The notes beneath the pieces were generated by a model. The model made no database searches. It worked only from the letters and a program-made list of their open reading frames with translations, and was not told the origin of the DNA. A stretch of 64,000 bases of DNA. Source: Fragilariopsis cylindrus CCMP1102. Its lineage: Eukaryota > Bacillariophyta > Bacillariophyceae > Bacillariales > Bacillariaceae. Positions 35,562-46,441 of the stretch are shown one piece after another (the stretch's first letter is position 1; each line of letters opens with the position of its first letter). Both the position numbers and the translations under genes were made by a program. The stretch is taken from the NCBI GenBank assembly GCA_900095095.1, contig FMBT01000489.1, positions 1-64,000 on the forward strand. The letters are read 5' to 3'.

Positions 35562-38026
35562 ATGAGTAACAATTCAAGAACACTTGCCTCGCCCGGGAAC
35601 TACAAGATTTCAAGCAGGATGAGTAGCAGTAACAGTAGAAGTAGTATCGCCTTCGACGACGACGACGACGACCACGATGACGGTGACAATAATGGAAACA
35701 ACAAAAGCTTGTTCTTGCCACCTTTCGAATCGGACCATTGGGAAAAATTAGGAGTCCAAGAAGGAGATTACATGATTGAAAATGTTGATGAATTAAAGAA
35801 ACGATTCCAATCCGATATCACGAATAAGAATGAGAAAGGTGAAGGTGAAAGAATAATCACTATTGATGGTAATAATAATAATAGTAATTATATTGATGAA
35901 GGCAAAGTACTGGCATTATGGAGTTGTATTGTTGGTTATTGTGAAGCTATATCAACCCACAAAGAACGAAATAGAAGATATAACATTTATCCTATACCAT
36001 ATGATGCACTACAACGATTGATTGGAACAGAATTTCATGATAAAATTATTTTAAAAGCAGGTATTATCAATAATAATTCCGGTAGTAGCACGTCGTCGTC
36101 GTCGTCGTCGCAGCAGCCTAAGCCTGATTTAGAGTTAGACCTAGATGTATTGCAGACACAGCATCGTACATTAGTTCAAAGTGTCTCGAATGCTGTTTGG
36201 GATACAGCTGTGAATAAATCCAAGAGTAGTAATAGTAGTCGAGATGAATTGCATGCCAACAATGTGTATGTCTGCCTACGAGGAGACATCGATAATAAAA
36301 GTCTGGATTGTTTTGGATCAGCTATTACCACCATCGCGGCGGTACAAATGATAGTATATTCAAAAAGAAACAACGACAACGACAAAATCAAAATCAGAAA
36401 AATCAGGATAATAATGAGGAAGCAGGAACTACTACTACTACTACGATCGTAGAAACAAAATCAATGTTAACATTAAGTGAAGATCATGCCTACGAACGAC
36501 ATACCATCACCACCACTATCGTTAATAATACTACCAATAAGGACCACGCATCGGCATCGGCACCAGCAACATCAACAGAAGCGAAACAAGAACAACAACA
36601 AGTCGTTATAACAACAACAACTAAAGAAGGAACGTGTGAGGTAGCAATACCAGGATCTACAAAAAAAGATAAATCAAAACGTGGTGGTGATATTGCTGAT
36701 ACTTTTATAGGAAAGAAGAATTCTAAACTATTAAAACCAGAATCATCCTGGTTGTATATGTCCAATAATCCGGTAATTTGTGATACACTTCTAATGGGAT
36801 TAGTTCATATTATTGGTAATATTAAATCTAATATCAATCCAAGAAAGAACAATAACAACAAAAAGTCGTCGTCAATTATGGCTGCTGGAAAAACCGGCAG
36901 TCGTAGTAGTAGTAGTAGTAGTAAATCACTTGAAAGCCGTCAATTGTACATATTCAAACGTGAATTACTTTGGGTGTTATATGACTTGAATGGAATGGAA
37001 AAATGTCCTTTCGGGTATATGGAATTAGGAGATTGTGAACAAACAGTAGAATCATCACGTGGGAATGAAGTGGTTGAAATTACTAAAAAATCACGGCCAA
37101 GATTATGGAAGGTGTGTGAGGAACTGTATGATGATTTTGGTCTCAATGATAATAACAATGAATGCCTCATGAATGAAGTGCTGTTATTGAAAGCGATTGT
37201 TATATCAAAGGAAACTTATAATGATCGTCAAGTATATCCCTATTATTATTTAGGTCATTATCATAAAGATGCTGGCAAGAATAGCAACAACAGTAGCAAC
37301 TTTTCAAGTGGTTCCACTGATGTGGATGACGATGAGCCTGAACATCAATTTATTTATGCGATCCGTATGTACGTGGAAGCTATACGTGTAACGGCAACAT
37401 ATTATAGATATGATATCGATGATTGCAAGCAATTGAATAAACATATAACAACAGTTACACAATATATTTATGAAGATATATTACAAGATCGGAAATGGAA
37501 GAATACTTCAAATGCAGTATTATGTTGTAACTGGTTATTTAAATTTATTGATCTATTATTTTACTACGAAGAATATACGCTGCTACAAAATGATAATGCT
37601 GGTATACATACTAATAATCAACATTTTGTGGATACATTGCAACTCAAACATAAATTTTCATTTCTAAAATTGATTCAAACATTTGACTATGAAAGTGTAC
37701 GAAAATGTGCTTTAAATCGTCTCTTAACCGAACAAGAAAAGTACAACGAACAACAGCAGCAACAGCAACAACAGCAACAGCAAACTGTTGATGAAATAGC
37801 TACAACGCCAACGTCTTCTACTACTAGTACAACCATTACTACATCACCACCACGACCCTTTCGATCAAAACGGATGGAAACTTTAGTATTATCCAGAAAA
37901 TTGATGAAAAATAATCCTAAAATTGTTGATATGGATTTAGTCATAATTCTTGATGATGACAATAATGACAACGAGAGCAACAACAGCAATGGGGGACGAA
38001 GCCAAAGAAAAAGGCGACGTCGATAG
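35562..38026 (+). CDS. MEN1: Menin homologue (chromatin scaffold)
   Basis: Menin is a nuclear scaffold that in animals tethers MLL/KMT2 H3K4 methyltransferases and JunD. Conserved blocks occur in family order: VSNAVWDTAVNKS (menin VSDVIWNSL), an Ala/Ile-rich helix before a long insert, LSEDHAY (menin LSEDHAW, about 36470-36492), CEVAIPGS and SSWLYM (menin RSWLYL), FKRELLWVLYDLNGMEKCPF (menin KLLWLLYDLGHLERYPM), KETYNDRQVYPYYYLGHYH (menin KTYYRDEHIYPYMYLAGYH) and NWLFKFIDLLFYYEE (menin LLRFYDGICKWEE). Low-complexity Asn, Gln, Thr and Ser inserts enlarge it to about 821 residues against about 610 in human. One frame break lies near the A5 run at about 36361. Adding one base gives 2466 bp, divisible by three. 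It is convergent with the next gene, with 75 bp between stops. Confidence 0.88.
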
Positions 38027-38101
38027 AACGGCAATAAAATATAAAATATAGCAATGTAATTTCCATTCTCTAGCTAGCAGGGAATCATAAAATCATTGCT
38101 A

Positions 38102-38929
38102 TTAATAATCGTCATTATCACCGAAGTCACGTGTTCTTCGACTTGGAGATCCATCAAACCGCCGGTCAATTGCTCGTCTCATACGGTGTTCCTTCTTAGT
38201 CGTTGGTAAATGTTCCCAAGCGGATGCTTTATCGCCGACTAGCCGATCAAGAGCAGTACTAGATGGAGCATTTTTACCATCCTGTAAGTTAGCATTATCA
38301 TCATACAGAGATAAACATCCAGGAAATTTCATATATTCAGCACCCTTCGTATTGTCTGATGCATCCTTAATGCAACGGAGCAATATATCTTCATTATTCT
38401 CCGCTGTTTCCGAATCGTCTTTTGCGGAATGAACACGAAGTAACGCAACCCAGACATAACTCCATGCATCATATGGATGACTACATCTGAATTTCAATTT
38501 TCTACCCCAGGGCATGTTGAGAGTAAAATCCTCCTCCCAGTCACGAAACTCGTCCATAGTGCTACAACGACAAGGAACAGCGAGTAAATCATAAAGCGAA
38601 TCGGAAACGATTTTGAGTATTTCGTTGCATTGAACAAGTGCTACACCTTTACCCACACCAATATCTAACACAGTTTGTAACGGTTTCTGTATAGCGCAAA
38701 ACCATTTCATCTTTGTTTCTGCTTGTTCCTCATATCCATCGTGCCAATCGTCATTTACTTCACGGGCTAGCTGTTTTACAATGGCATTAAGTTCCTCCTT
38801 GATTACATTAAATTCATGTTTGGTCAAACCGAGACTTTTTTCCGTAACCGACTTTTTACGTGGTTTCTTCGTCGCTGATTCGGTGCTGGTGGTGCTTGTA
38901 CGCTTCTTATCATTACCGGTAGATGCCAT
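38102..38929 (-). CDS. Conserved-looking protein of unknown function
   Basis: Encodes 275 residues in one intact frame. The N-terminus is basic and Thr/Ser-rich (KKPRKKSV, a possible nuclear localisation signal). A helical globular middle follows (about residues 35-180: HEFNVIKEELNAIVKQLARE, VLDIGVGKGVALVQCNEIL, WGRKLKFRCSHPYDAWSYVW). The C-terminus is Arg-rich and charged (EHRMRRAIDRRFDGSPSRR). The DIGVGKG string recalls a Rossmann or methyltransferase glycine loop, but the surrounding pattern does not fit a methyltransferase, so this is not claimed. There is no membrane segment or signal peptide. It is probably a nuclear protein. No family was recognised. Confidence 0.75.
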   Translation of the reverse strand: MASTGNDKKRTSTTSTESATKKPRKKSVTEKSLGLTKHEFNVIKEELNAIVKQLAREVNDDWHDGYEEQAETKMKWFCAIQKPLQTVLDIGVGKGVALVQCNEILKIVSDSLYDLLAVPCRCSTMDEFRDWEEDFTLNMPWGRKLKFRCSHPYDAWSYVWVALLRVHSAKDDSETAENNEDILLRCIKDASDNTKGAEYMKFPGCLSLYDDNANLQDGKNAPSSTALDRLVGDKASAWEHLPTTKKEHRMRRAIDRRFDGSPSRRTRDFGDNDDY

Positions 38930-39327
38930 TATCTTTGATTACACAATTCATTATTGTACTAGTATGAAATGAAAGAAAAAATGAAAGGTAAAATCACAAA
39001 TTTTATATCTTTCTTGTCAAGCGCGCAAAAAAATCATTTTTTCCGATTCATTCGATTCATTCATAATGCTATTTAGTCTGTCTAACGTCCGTATCGGTAT
39101 AACATACTACTTTACTGTACGTGTTACGCACAAACTCTGTCGATCTGAATAAATGCAATAACAAACAACAGCCTTAAGGTGACCTTAACATAGAGACATA
39201 ACTCTTCGTTGCTATTGTGTTCTTGTCGTCTTTCTATAGATCATCGTCGATAACATTCATTTCGTATTGTCCGCATTGAATAGTTGACGCTACTATAATT
39301 TCACCATAAACATAAAAGGATATCATC
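38930..39327. other. Divergent promoter region
   Basis: About 400 bp between the minus-strand unknown gene and CBP20. It contains a short ATTCATTCGATTCATTC repeat near 39045-39062. No other element was recognised. Confidence 0.45.
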
Positions 39328-39995
39328 ATGATGAAAGCAGAAGAAGAAGAAGTCCCCAATGTTCCTATGGGTGAAACAACCGGAGCTACTACCACCGAAT
39401 CCGCACCACCACCACCACAACCACAACCAGCTGTGGTCGCAGATATAATCGACAACGATCCTCTACCTCGAGCACCGGAACTCTTATTTGCTAATAGTAC
39501 GGAAGAAAAGAAGTTATATTGGGATAGATCCCATTATGATTCTCCTGAATCTCAAATGAAGGCACTTGCTAAATCAAGTACGTTGTATATTGGTAATATG
39601 GCATTTTCGACACGGTCTCATAACGTCTTGTCACATTTTTCACAAATCGGACCAGTACGGAAGGTTGTGATGGGACAAGATCGCTTCACTCATACGCCCT
39701 GTGGATTTGGTTTCGTGGAATACGTCCATCGAGAGGATGCCTTATTATCTATTTCGAATCTAAGTTCCACCAAGTTGGATGGACGGATCATTCGAGTAGA
39801 ATTGGATGCTGGATTCCAATCGGGACGACAATTCGGTCGTGGAAAAAGTGGTGGACAAGTTCGGATGATAAACGCAAGGGTGGAATCGATCCAGAAAGGA
39901 ATAATAACAAACGACAGAGAACAACTCAAAATTGGACACCACCAGAAAGAGTTCAACAAGAAGAACATGTGTGGGAGGAGGAGCAGGAGCACTAG
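39328..39995 (+). CDS. NCBP2: Nuclear cap-binding protein subunit 2 (CBP20)
   Basis: Small subunit of the nuclear cap-binding complex, which binds the m7G cap of new transcripts with CBP80 and supports splicing, export and quality control. A single RRM is visible: RNP2 is LYIGNMAF (about residues 88-95), RNP1 is GFGFVEY, followed by LDGRIIRVELDAGF and GRQFGRGKSGGQVR, the CBP20-specific C-terminal cap-binding signature (human LDDRIIRTDWDAGF and GRQYGRGRSGGQVR). After GGQVR a G2 at 39863-39864 appears one short. With three G the sequence continues as DDKRKGG and a charged tail to the TAG at 39993-39995, giving 669 bp and 222 residues. The uncorrected frame runs to 40032. The N-terminal ~85 residues are longer and more acidic and Pro-rich than in animals. 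Confidence 0.93.
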
Positions 39996-41779
39996 GTCCA
40001 GACGGCGGCATTATTCCCACCTCTACTGGTGATATCAGTAAATGATACAACACAACCACAGGGAGATGCGGTAATGGGAGAACTAGAAAGCAGTTCAAGA
40101 TTTCGCGATGAAAGATAAGAATAAGAATACTAGTATTAGTAGTTAGTATCAGTAGCGATTTTTTCAAAATTAAATATGAATAATTATGATGTATTGAATA
40201 TATATAGATAAACAAATACATATTATATTCGGGATAAATTTGATTAGGTTAAGCTCTTCAAAGTGAATTATTGAATCTCCAATATCCTTTTTTTCCTGCT
40301 AATTTTTAGATGCTTCCCAAAGATTATGGCTTATGGATTGATCCATCGTTGTCTCCAGGTAGAATCAATATCAATTTTATTATAATCAGTGTTCAAAACC
40401 ATTATTGACTCTCATTTCATTGCTAATAACATCCTCTTTTACTGGGCTCATCATCTACTACAAACATGAAAATTAACCCAGTGGCACATCCTCCTTGATA
40501 GATCTTTTACTAACAAAAGGGGCTGTATTAGTTATAAATTAGTGTAGAGAACCATACAGTGAGATAAGATCCTTCTTTTGTCCAGCCCAATATGAGTAGA
40601 AAAGATTGGAGATTAGTTTGTGAGATTATCCTTCTTTCAAACGGCTGGACTAGTTGGATTTTGTTCTCTTCCTACCTGTGATAGTGTGTATCACTAGTCT
40701 CTGTGCATACAACTCATTATATATTACATAGGGGTAGAAAATTATTTCTATCGAGCTTCCAAAATTGGATGAGACTTCAATCAATAATTCATGGTCCAAC
40801 AAAGAGGGAAGGTTCCTTCTTCTCTGTCCTTGCTTCTCACTCAGTAAATAATACCTGCCGGTGCTTCTAATAGTTAGTAACTATTCATTGTATTTGATCA
40901 GTGAATTTTGAACAATTTTGGGTTCCTACTTTTGCTCAGCTTGAGATGCTAATAACTACTGAATGGTGTTCTCTGATTGTTTGTAGTATCATATGATGCG
41001 TAGTACCGTATGTGTCATCTCTAATCCCTACAGTATGTATGTTAGGCTAGTACTAGTTACTAGTACAGTCGTACTGTACTACGGTAGTACTAGCAGCTGG
41101 CTAATTGTTTTGACCGGTGAGATAGACGTTAAGTTACTATCTTGCTCGGAATTGAGCAAGACCGACGTGAATTTGTTTGTTAAATGTCAATTAACTTTAT
41201 TTAGATTTAGTCGTGTTGAAAGAAATTCAAAAAACGCACAAGCACTTACAGGTATGTACGCAGAAAAAAGAACTACCATGTCACTGGAATGAGTAAAACG
41301 GACTCTTCTTGATCGAGCGAATGATCTAAAAAAAATTTCTTCGGTCTCTGTTATTGTCCAGCAAGAAGTAGATGATATTATCTAATGTGTAGATATACTA
41401 GTATATATGGCTTTACATTGTACTGTAGATGTGTTGATATATGTAGTTGGATTGCGTCATGCTAACCTAAAAAAAAAAAGGTACTAGCTAAAATATAGAT
41501 GTTGTGTTGTACGAACGGCTTTATTTAAGTATCTATATATATGTAATAAATCCCATTTAATATTATATCTTTATATCTACTTTCTTTGTAATAACGATTG
41601 TAACAAATAATAATTTTATCATTAATAATAACTGCGTGTACCGTGTAATATAATGTATGTGTAGAGCGAGTAACATAGATTCCCCAAATGCATGTGAATC
41701 CGTCATACCATACCAAGTGGTATAATAGGCATGATGTACTTCGTCGTTGTTTTGCAACGAGCTGTGCACTCCCTGCTAA
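39996..41779. other. Intergenic, no supported gene
   Basis: About 1.8 kb of AT-rich sequence with several CTAGTAC-like short palindromes at about 41046-41095. Frames such as 40993-41292 have no conserved features. Confidence 0.5.
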
Positions 41780-42290
41780 CTAATTAAAGTAACTTCTTCG
41801 AACACCTCTTGTTGTATTGTTGTTCGCATTATTGTTGTTTCTTCGAAGTGTCGTATTTGTGGCGTCTCCCAATACGCATTTCTTTTCTGATAATATTGAT
41901 ACACTATTGTTATTGTTTGCTGGTGGTGTTGAATCTTGATGATGATTCCTCTTGACCACGAACAAGGTAGTTGTTGTTCTCTGTTGTAGTATTTCTCATT
42001 GTCGACATTTCATTCCTATCATCGTCGTGATGATGACGATGTATGTAGAAATTTTCATCACTGTGTAGGTGTTGTAATCCTGATGAATTATAATCTCGTT
42101 CGTTTAGGTATTCTGAATTATAAGATGACGATGATAATGTACTAGAGGTCGAATGTGGCAATTCCCACATGTCCTCACTAGGAGATGCGTGTATTGGGTG
42201 CCAAGGGGACGACGATGACGACGATACCGTAGTCGGTGTAATTGGACTGCTTCCACTCATTGGCGAAAAGTTATTCTCTTGGGTATACAT
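41780..42290 (-). CDS. Small Ser/Asn-rich protein, function unknown
   Basis: Two overlapping minus-strand frames read as one protein of about 170 residues. The ATG at 42290 begins MYTQENNFSPMSGSSPITP; the sequence is Ser-, Asn- and His-rich throughout and switches frame near 41.95 kb into an Asn-rich basic C-terminus (RRNNNNANNN, TRGVRRSYFN). The junction falls in NYLVRG/VKRNHHQ. There is no membrane segment or recognised domain, and the composition indicates disorder. Low-complexity sequence can generate chance frames, so this is only moderately supported; continuity of composition across the break favours a real gene. Confidence 0.45.
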
Positions 42291-43109
42291 GATATTGTTT
42301 GATTTTGCTTTTGGTGTTACAAGATTGGATTTAATGTATAGAAAGAATAATTGTTTACTTGGGCAATCCGTTAATGTTGGTGGATAATTTGAGTTTTATG
42401 TTTGAGAAAGGGAGTAGACAGGTGGGATCGTTTAGATTTGTGATTTCAAATTATGATTGTTTATGTTTGTGAGGTAAATAAGATGATGCGTGTTGTTGTA
42501 CAATGACAATTCAAGATTTATGTGAAGTAACGGTACGATTTATTGGAAGTCATAACGGTAAAAAACTGCATGGAAGAACATGCTACGCAAGACCACTCCT
42601 TGCTTTACTCACGTGATCGAAGAACTGCTGTCTATCACGGTGTTCTACGTGCTGTGGCGCACTAGCAATATCCACGAATCAATAATCCAATCCCACAATC
42701 AATAAGCAAGATTGCATCGCTGTTTTTTGGAGTTGAGGCGAGTTGAAAGGGAAAACAAAGAACAAAAAGAACCTCCCCCATTCCGCGCTATTGCATCATC
42801 AAATCAATCACATCCTTCATCATTGTCGTTGGCAATATATAGTACATTCTTACTCCGAAGAATAGAAGAGAGAAGATTATTCCTTGGTACGACTCCATCC
42901 CTTCTATCTATTCTGCTCAGCTATTTTATCCTCGTCTCCTTCCCGCTCGGAAACTACTGTTCCGAAAACCATACAATCACGTCGAATGACGTCGGTCGTC
43001 AATTTGTCACTCTGAATGGTATTAGCCTCCTTGTCTACTTCTTTCAAAGATGAAGCAAAATAGTACTACGGTAGAATCATTTTTGTTCCAGGAAATAAAT
43101 AAATAAATA
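42291..43109. other. Divergent intergenic region
   Basis: Between the Ser/Asn-rich gene and the ECHDC3-like gene. A frame at 42712-43053 has no conserved sequence. The 3' end has a short AAATAAAT repeat just before the ATG at 43110. Confidence 0.45.
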
Positions 43110-44160
43110 ATGACGTCACGTTGTGCTCGTGCTCTCGTAACGACTACAAAAATTGCTCATGCTCATCGTCATCAGAAGAAGGCATCGATAGCTCGAGTGA
43201 CATTAAATAATGTCACAAAAAGGAATGCACTTTCCTATACAATGTTAAAAGAATTGCAAAATCATTTAACAAAAGTAGAAATTGATCCAAATGTACATGT
43301 TATTATTTTAAATGCAAATGGACCAGTATTTAGTTCTGGACATGATTTACATGAAATACAGCAACAGCAGCAGCAGCAACCAGCAGCAAGTACTACTGAA
43401 TAGTAGTAATAATAATAATAATAATAGTAACCAAGCACAATCAAAGATAGACACAACAGCAACATCCGATGAAGATGAATACGACAATTCTACGATTGCT
43501 GCAAGTGCTTCAGATCTGATGGATTTGTGTTCATCTGTTATGCAAACAATAACAAAAATGACAAAACCCGTTATTGCACAAGTAGAAGGAATTGCAACAG
43601 CTGCAGGATGTCAATTAGTTGCATCGTGTGATTTAGCATACGCATCCAATACTGCACAATTTGCAACACCCGGTGTTCATATTGGTGTATTTTGTTCCAC
43701 ACCAGCTGTTGCGTTGTCGCGTACAATACATACAAAACATGCTATGCATATGTTGTTAACTGGAGATATGATATCAGCAAAAGAAGCAGAACGGATCGGA
43801 TTAATTAATGCTGTTGTTGATGTTGATGTTGATGTCAATGTCGATGATAACAGTGATAGTAAGAGTAATCTTGATGAAATTGTATTAGATGTTGCAATGA
43901 AGATTGCATCTAAATCATCAGCATCTATTGGCATTGGGAAACCATTATTTTATAAACAACTTGATATGTCTTTAGAGGATGCATATACATTAACATCTAA
44001 TGTTATGGTTGAGAATATGAAACATGACGATGCTGTTGAAGGTATTGATGCATTTTTAACAAAAAGAACACCAAATTGGTCTGATACAACGACGATAACT
44101 AGCGCCACTCCCAGCAGTAGCAGCAGCAGCAGCAGTAGCAGCATACCTTTTGAGAAATAA
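43110..44160 (+). CDS. Enoyl-CoA hydratase/isomerase family protein, ECHDC3-like
   Basis: Crotonase-fold protein. Animal ECHDC3 is mitochondrial and linked to fatty-acid metabolism. The first frame (43110-43403) has a basic N-terminus that may be a mitochondrial presequence, then RNALSYTMLKELQ and FSSGHDLHEI, the oxyanion-hole segment. After a Gln/Asn/Ser insert of about 60 residues the second frame (to 44160) contains KPVIAQVEGIATAAGCQLVA, SCDLAYAS, FATPGVHIGVFCSTPAVALS, LLTGDMISAKEAERIGLIN, GKPLFYKQL and EGIDAFLTKRTPNW. All match ECHDC3 in order. The frame switch lies in the CAG/AAT microsatellite at about 43361-43430; one surplus base explains it (1050 bp). The C-terminus is poly-Ser. The long low-complexity insert inside a crotonase fold is unusual. 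Confidence 0.9.
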
Positions 44161-44597
44161 TACTTATATATGAAGACAACTAAATTCCTATTAAGGCCGA
44201 GTAAAATCATAAACTATTATAGTTATTGTTCTATAGATAAATATTTGATTAACGTTATATGTTCCAGCAATATATTGACATGCCATTACATACATTTTTT
44301 CTTTTTTCCAATGAAGTTTTGTGTTGTGATTAGCTATTGAATTTCAGCCATTGTTACTATTGTTGTACTGGAATACCAATCGCTATGACAATACGGTTGA
44401 AGGTAGAGTCTTTGTTTGACTTAGATCATTGCGATTTATCCACTGTAAATCTACTAGAAAATTTTACTAAGAGCTTTTTCTGTTTTGACAACGAGGTTCA
44501 TGGTAAGAACTATTATCATAGTATAACGATTGATCCGATCAAGTAGGTATGTATATGGTAGTGATTGTTTCAAAGTAAGAAGAGGGGAGTTGTGTTT
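44161..44597. other. Convergent intergenic region
   Basis: 3' flanks of the ECHDC3-like and SAYSvFN genes. A 69-codon plus-strand frame at 44337-44546 has no recognisable feature and is not called. Confidence 0.45.
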
Positions 44598-45065
44598 TTA
44601 TTCCTCCTTCTGGTTATTAAATCGACGTTCGGCTGCCTCAGCCGCTGCCTTTCGTCTTGCAGTTCTTTCTACATCCGATGGAGTCGATGACGTCGACTTA
44701 TCATAGTTCTGCTGGCTTTCGGCAATCGATCCTTTTACAGGATCATTCTTATCGATCTTGCTTGCAAGAGGACCACGTAATTGATTTTCAAATTGAGTTG
44801 CAGTGAATCCACCAACGATGCCTTTACCATCTTTATTAAATACGCTATATGCACTTGCTGTTGATTCATTGGAGAATTTATCACGCAAACCAAAACCAAA
44901 AATACCAACAAAAACTAGCATAACAAAAGCTATTACACCAAAATCATGGTAGATCAGCGCTGCTCCAGTTACAAAACATACGGCGAGAGTAAGGTAGAAC
45001 GAAGTTGATTTTTCATTAGCTGCTCGTACCATGGTCGATGGATTGATTGTCTTGCTGCATCGCAT
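44598..45065 (-). CDS. SAYSD1: SAYSvFN-domain protein (SAYSD1-like) with VIM-like C-terminus
   Basis: SAYSD1 is an ER membrane protein that recognises UFMylated stalled ribosomes and sends clogged translocons for clearance. Here 155 residues (144 if the second ATG, MVRAANEK, is used) give two membrane segments (about 24-41, YLTLAVCFVTGAALIY; 44-61, VIAFVMLVFVGIFGFGL). The signature ASAYSVFNKDGKGIVG and TATQFENQLRG follow, as in the family. The C-terminus is a short disordered linker ending in RTARRKAAAEAAERRFNNQ. That segment resembles the VCP/p97-interacting motif of SVIP-type proteins (Arg plus AEAAERR). If functional it would couple the ER sensor to p97 in one chain. The frame is intact. 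It is convergent with the ECHDC3-like gene and divergent from the BTB gene. Confidence 0.88.
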   Translation of the reverse strand: MRCSKTINPSTMVRAANEKSTSFYLTLAVCFVTGAALIYHDFGVIAFVMLVFVGIFGFGLRDKFSNESTASAYSVFNKDGKGIVGGFTATQFENQLRGPLASKIDKNDPVKGSIAESQQNYDKSTSSTPSDVERTARRKAAAEAAERRFNNQKEE

Positions 45066-45130
45066 GTGCTATGTGATGTGTTGAGTGCGATATTTGACAT
45101 TTCCGATCCTTCCGTGACAAAAGATTTCGA

Positions 45131-45155
45131 CGAGTCCCGTATCAATCGGGACTCG
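45131..45155. promoter_or_regulatory. Perfect 9-bp dyad in divergent promoter
   Basis: CGAGTCCCG (45131-45139) and its exact complement CGGGACTCG (45147-45155) enclose seven bases (tatcaat). It lies 66 bp upstream of the SAYSvFN ATG and about 140 bp upstream of the BTB ATG. Similar GACTCG-type dyads occur upstream of AP-4 epsilon and SIN3. Confidence 0.5.
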
Positions 45156-45292
45156 CCGTTGAGAGTCATTTTTCTTTCGTTCGAAAACTTCAAAATCTTT
45201 TGAAAGCAAGTTTTATTATGTTGTCATCTTCAATCAATATTTTTTACATCACAAACAATAGCATATCTGCCAGATTTCATCAAAGCATCATA

Positions 45293-46261
45293 ATGTCGAT
45301 GAAAAGTACATACGATGATGCACTCTCGGCTTTGACAGATGTTCTTTCAAAAAGAGAGAAGGAACTTGACGCCCGTGAAGAAAAATTACGAAAGGCAGAA
45401 GAAAGTTTTGAAGTTGATAGAACCACTGTTTACGGTGATACAAATCCGATGGATGTCCTTCATCTTAATATCGGAGGCACAAAACTACTGTTTTACGGAG
45501 AACTCTAGCATCCGTTCCCGGTAGTATGTTAGCATCTAAATTTTCTGGAAGATGGGATGATGGTCTCGAGAAAGATAAAGATGACAATTTCTTCATTGAT
45601 GAGGAGTTTTCTCTTTTCCATCCCATGCTAAAGTATCTCCGAAAAAAAGCCCATGGTATTGACAATATCCTTTGGATTCACCTAAACATTTAGGTGAAGG
45701 AAACACAACTCAAGATTTCTATCGAATGGTTGAATACTACGGGATGACGAACGGAATATATCCCATGATTTTAATATTCATACCGGATCAGAAGATTCTG
45801 TAGAATATATTGGCCCCAAAGAAGTGAATGCGAAAGAATGGACTACGTTTCAGCTAGTCGAAGAAGGAGGGCATGGTCGACGTGTCAAATCGTACGAAAT
45901 AAGACTAGAGATGATGTCAAACGTATTCAAATTGGATGGAAAACTTCAAACGGTGCTGTGACCTTTAATGAAGGAACGAGTCAAGGTGTAGGAGATGTTA
46001 CTCCACTCATGCACTTGACCTAACACGATCAACGTATCTGGTCAATGGAAACGGCAATCCAATTGATCGTCTCGAACACAAAAAAGGAACAACTATACGA
46101 TCAGAAGAATATGGTAAAGTTTGGTACGTTGACGGCGAAATTGTTTGTCCTTCTTCGGAAGAAAAATTCGAGGATAAGTAGGCCCTATTTCTAATGGTGT
46201 GCACCCAATGATCTCTATTAAAGGAGGAATGGAAATAACCTCTATAGTATTGAAAGATTAA
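45293..46261 (+). CDS. BTB (T1/KCTD-type) domain protein, frame-broken
   Basis: An N-terminal coiled coil (SKREKELDAREEKLRKAEES) precedes a T1-type BTB domain: DVLHLNIGGTK, then across a frame break at the A4 run 45481-45484 RRTLASVPGSMLASKFSGRW and DDNFFIDEEFSLFHPMLKYL. This is the potassium-channel tetramerisation type used by KCTD adaptors of cullin-3. The second half reads as a beta-rich module (IQIGWKTSNGAVTFNEGTSQ, a GVGD element, then KVWYVDGEIV) of SPRY-like appearance, which is inferred. Further breaks lie near 45.66, 45.77, 45.96, 46.01 and 46.18 kb, and the gene ends at TAA 46259-46261. ATG codons at 45218, 45293 and 45299 are possible; 45293 was chosen because the coil begins there. 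The high break density means a decaying gene cannot be excluded. Confidence 0.7.
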
Positions 46262-46441
46262 AATACAATCCTAGTCAACAAACAAAACGAGTGCTATTAC
46301 GAAACTTAAAATCCAAGCTAACCAATCTATCGTAGTGGTCTTAGACGCTTGAGTAAAAGGTTTAAAACAATTAAGATAATTATTGTTGATTATATCAATA
46401 CTATCATTCTTCTCACTTTCTTTAAAACTTCAAGTACAGAA

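Noticed and set aside
38102-38929. Methyltransferase assignment from DIGVGKG
   Set aside because: Only the glycine loop resembles the family; the following acidic residue and later motifs are missing.
40993-41292. 99-codon plus-strand frame
   Set aside because: No conserved sequence, no neighbouring exons and AT-rich composition like its surroundings.
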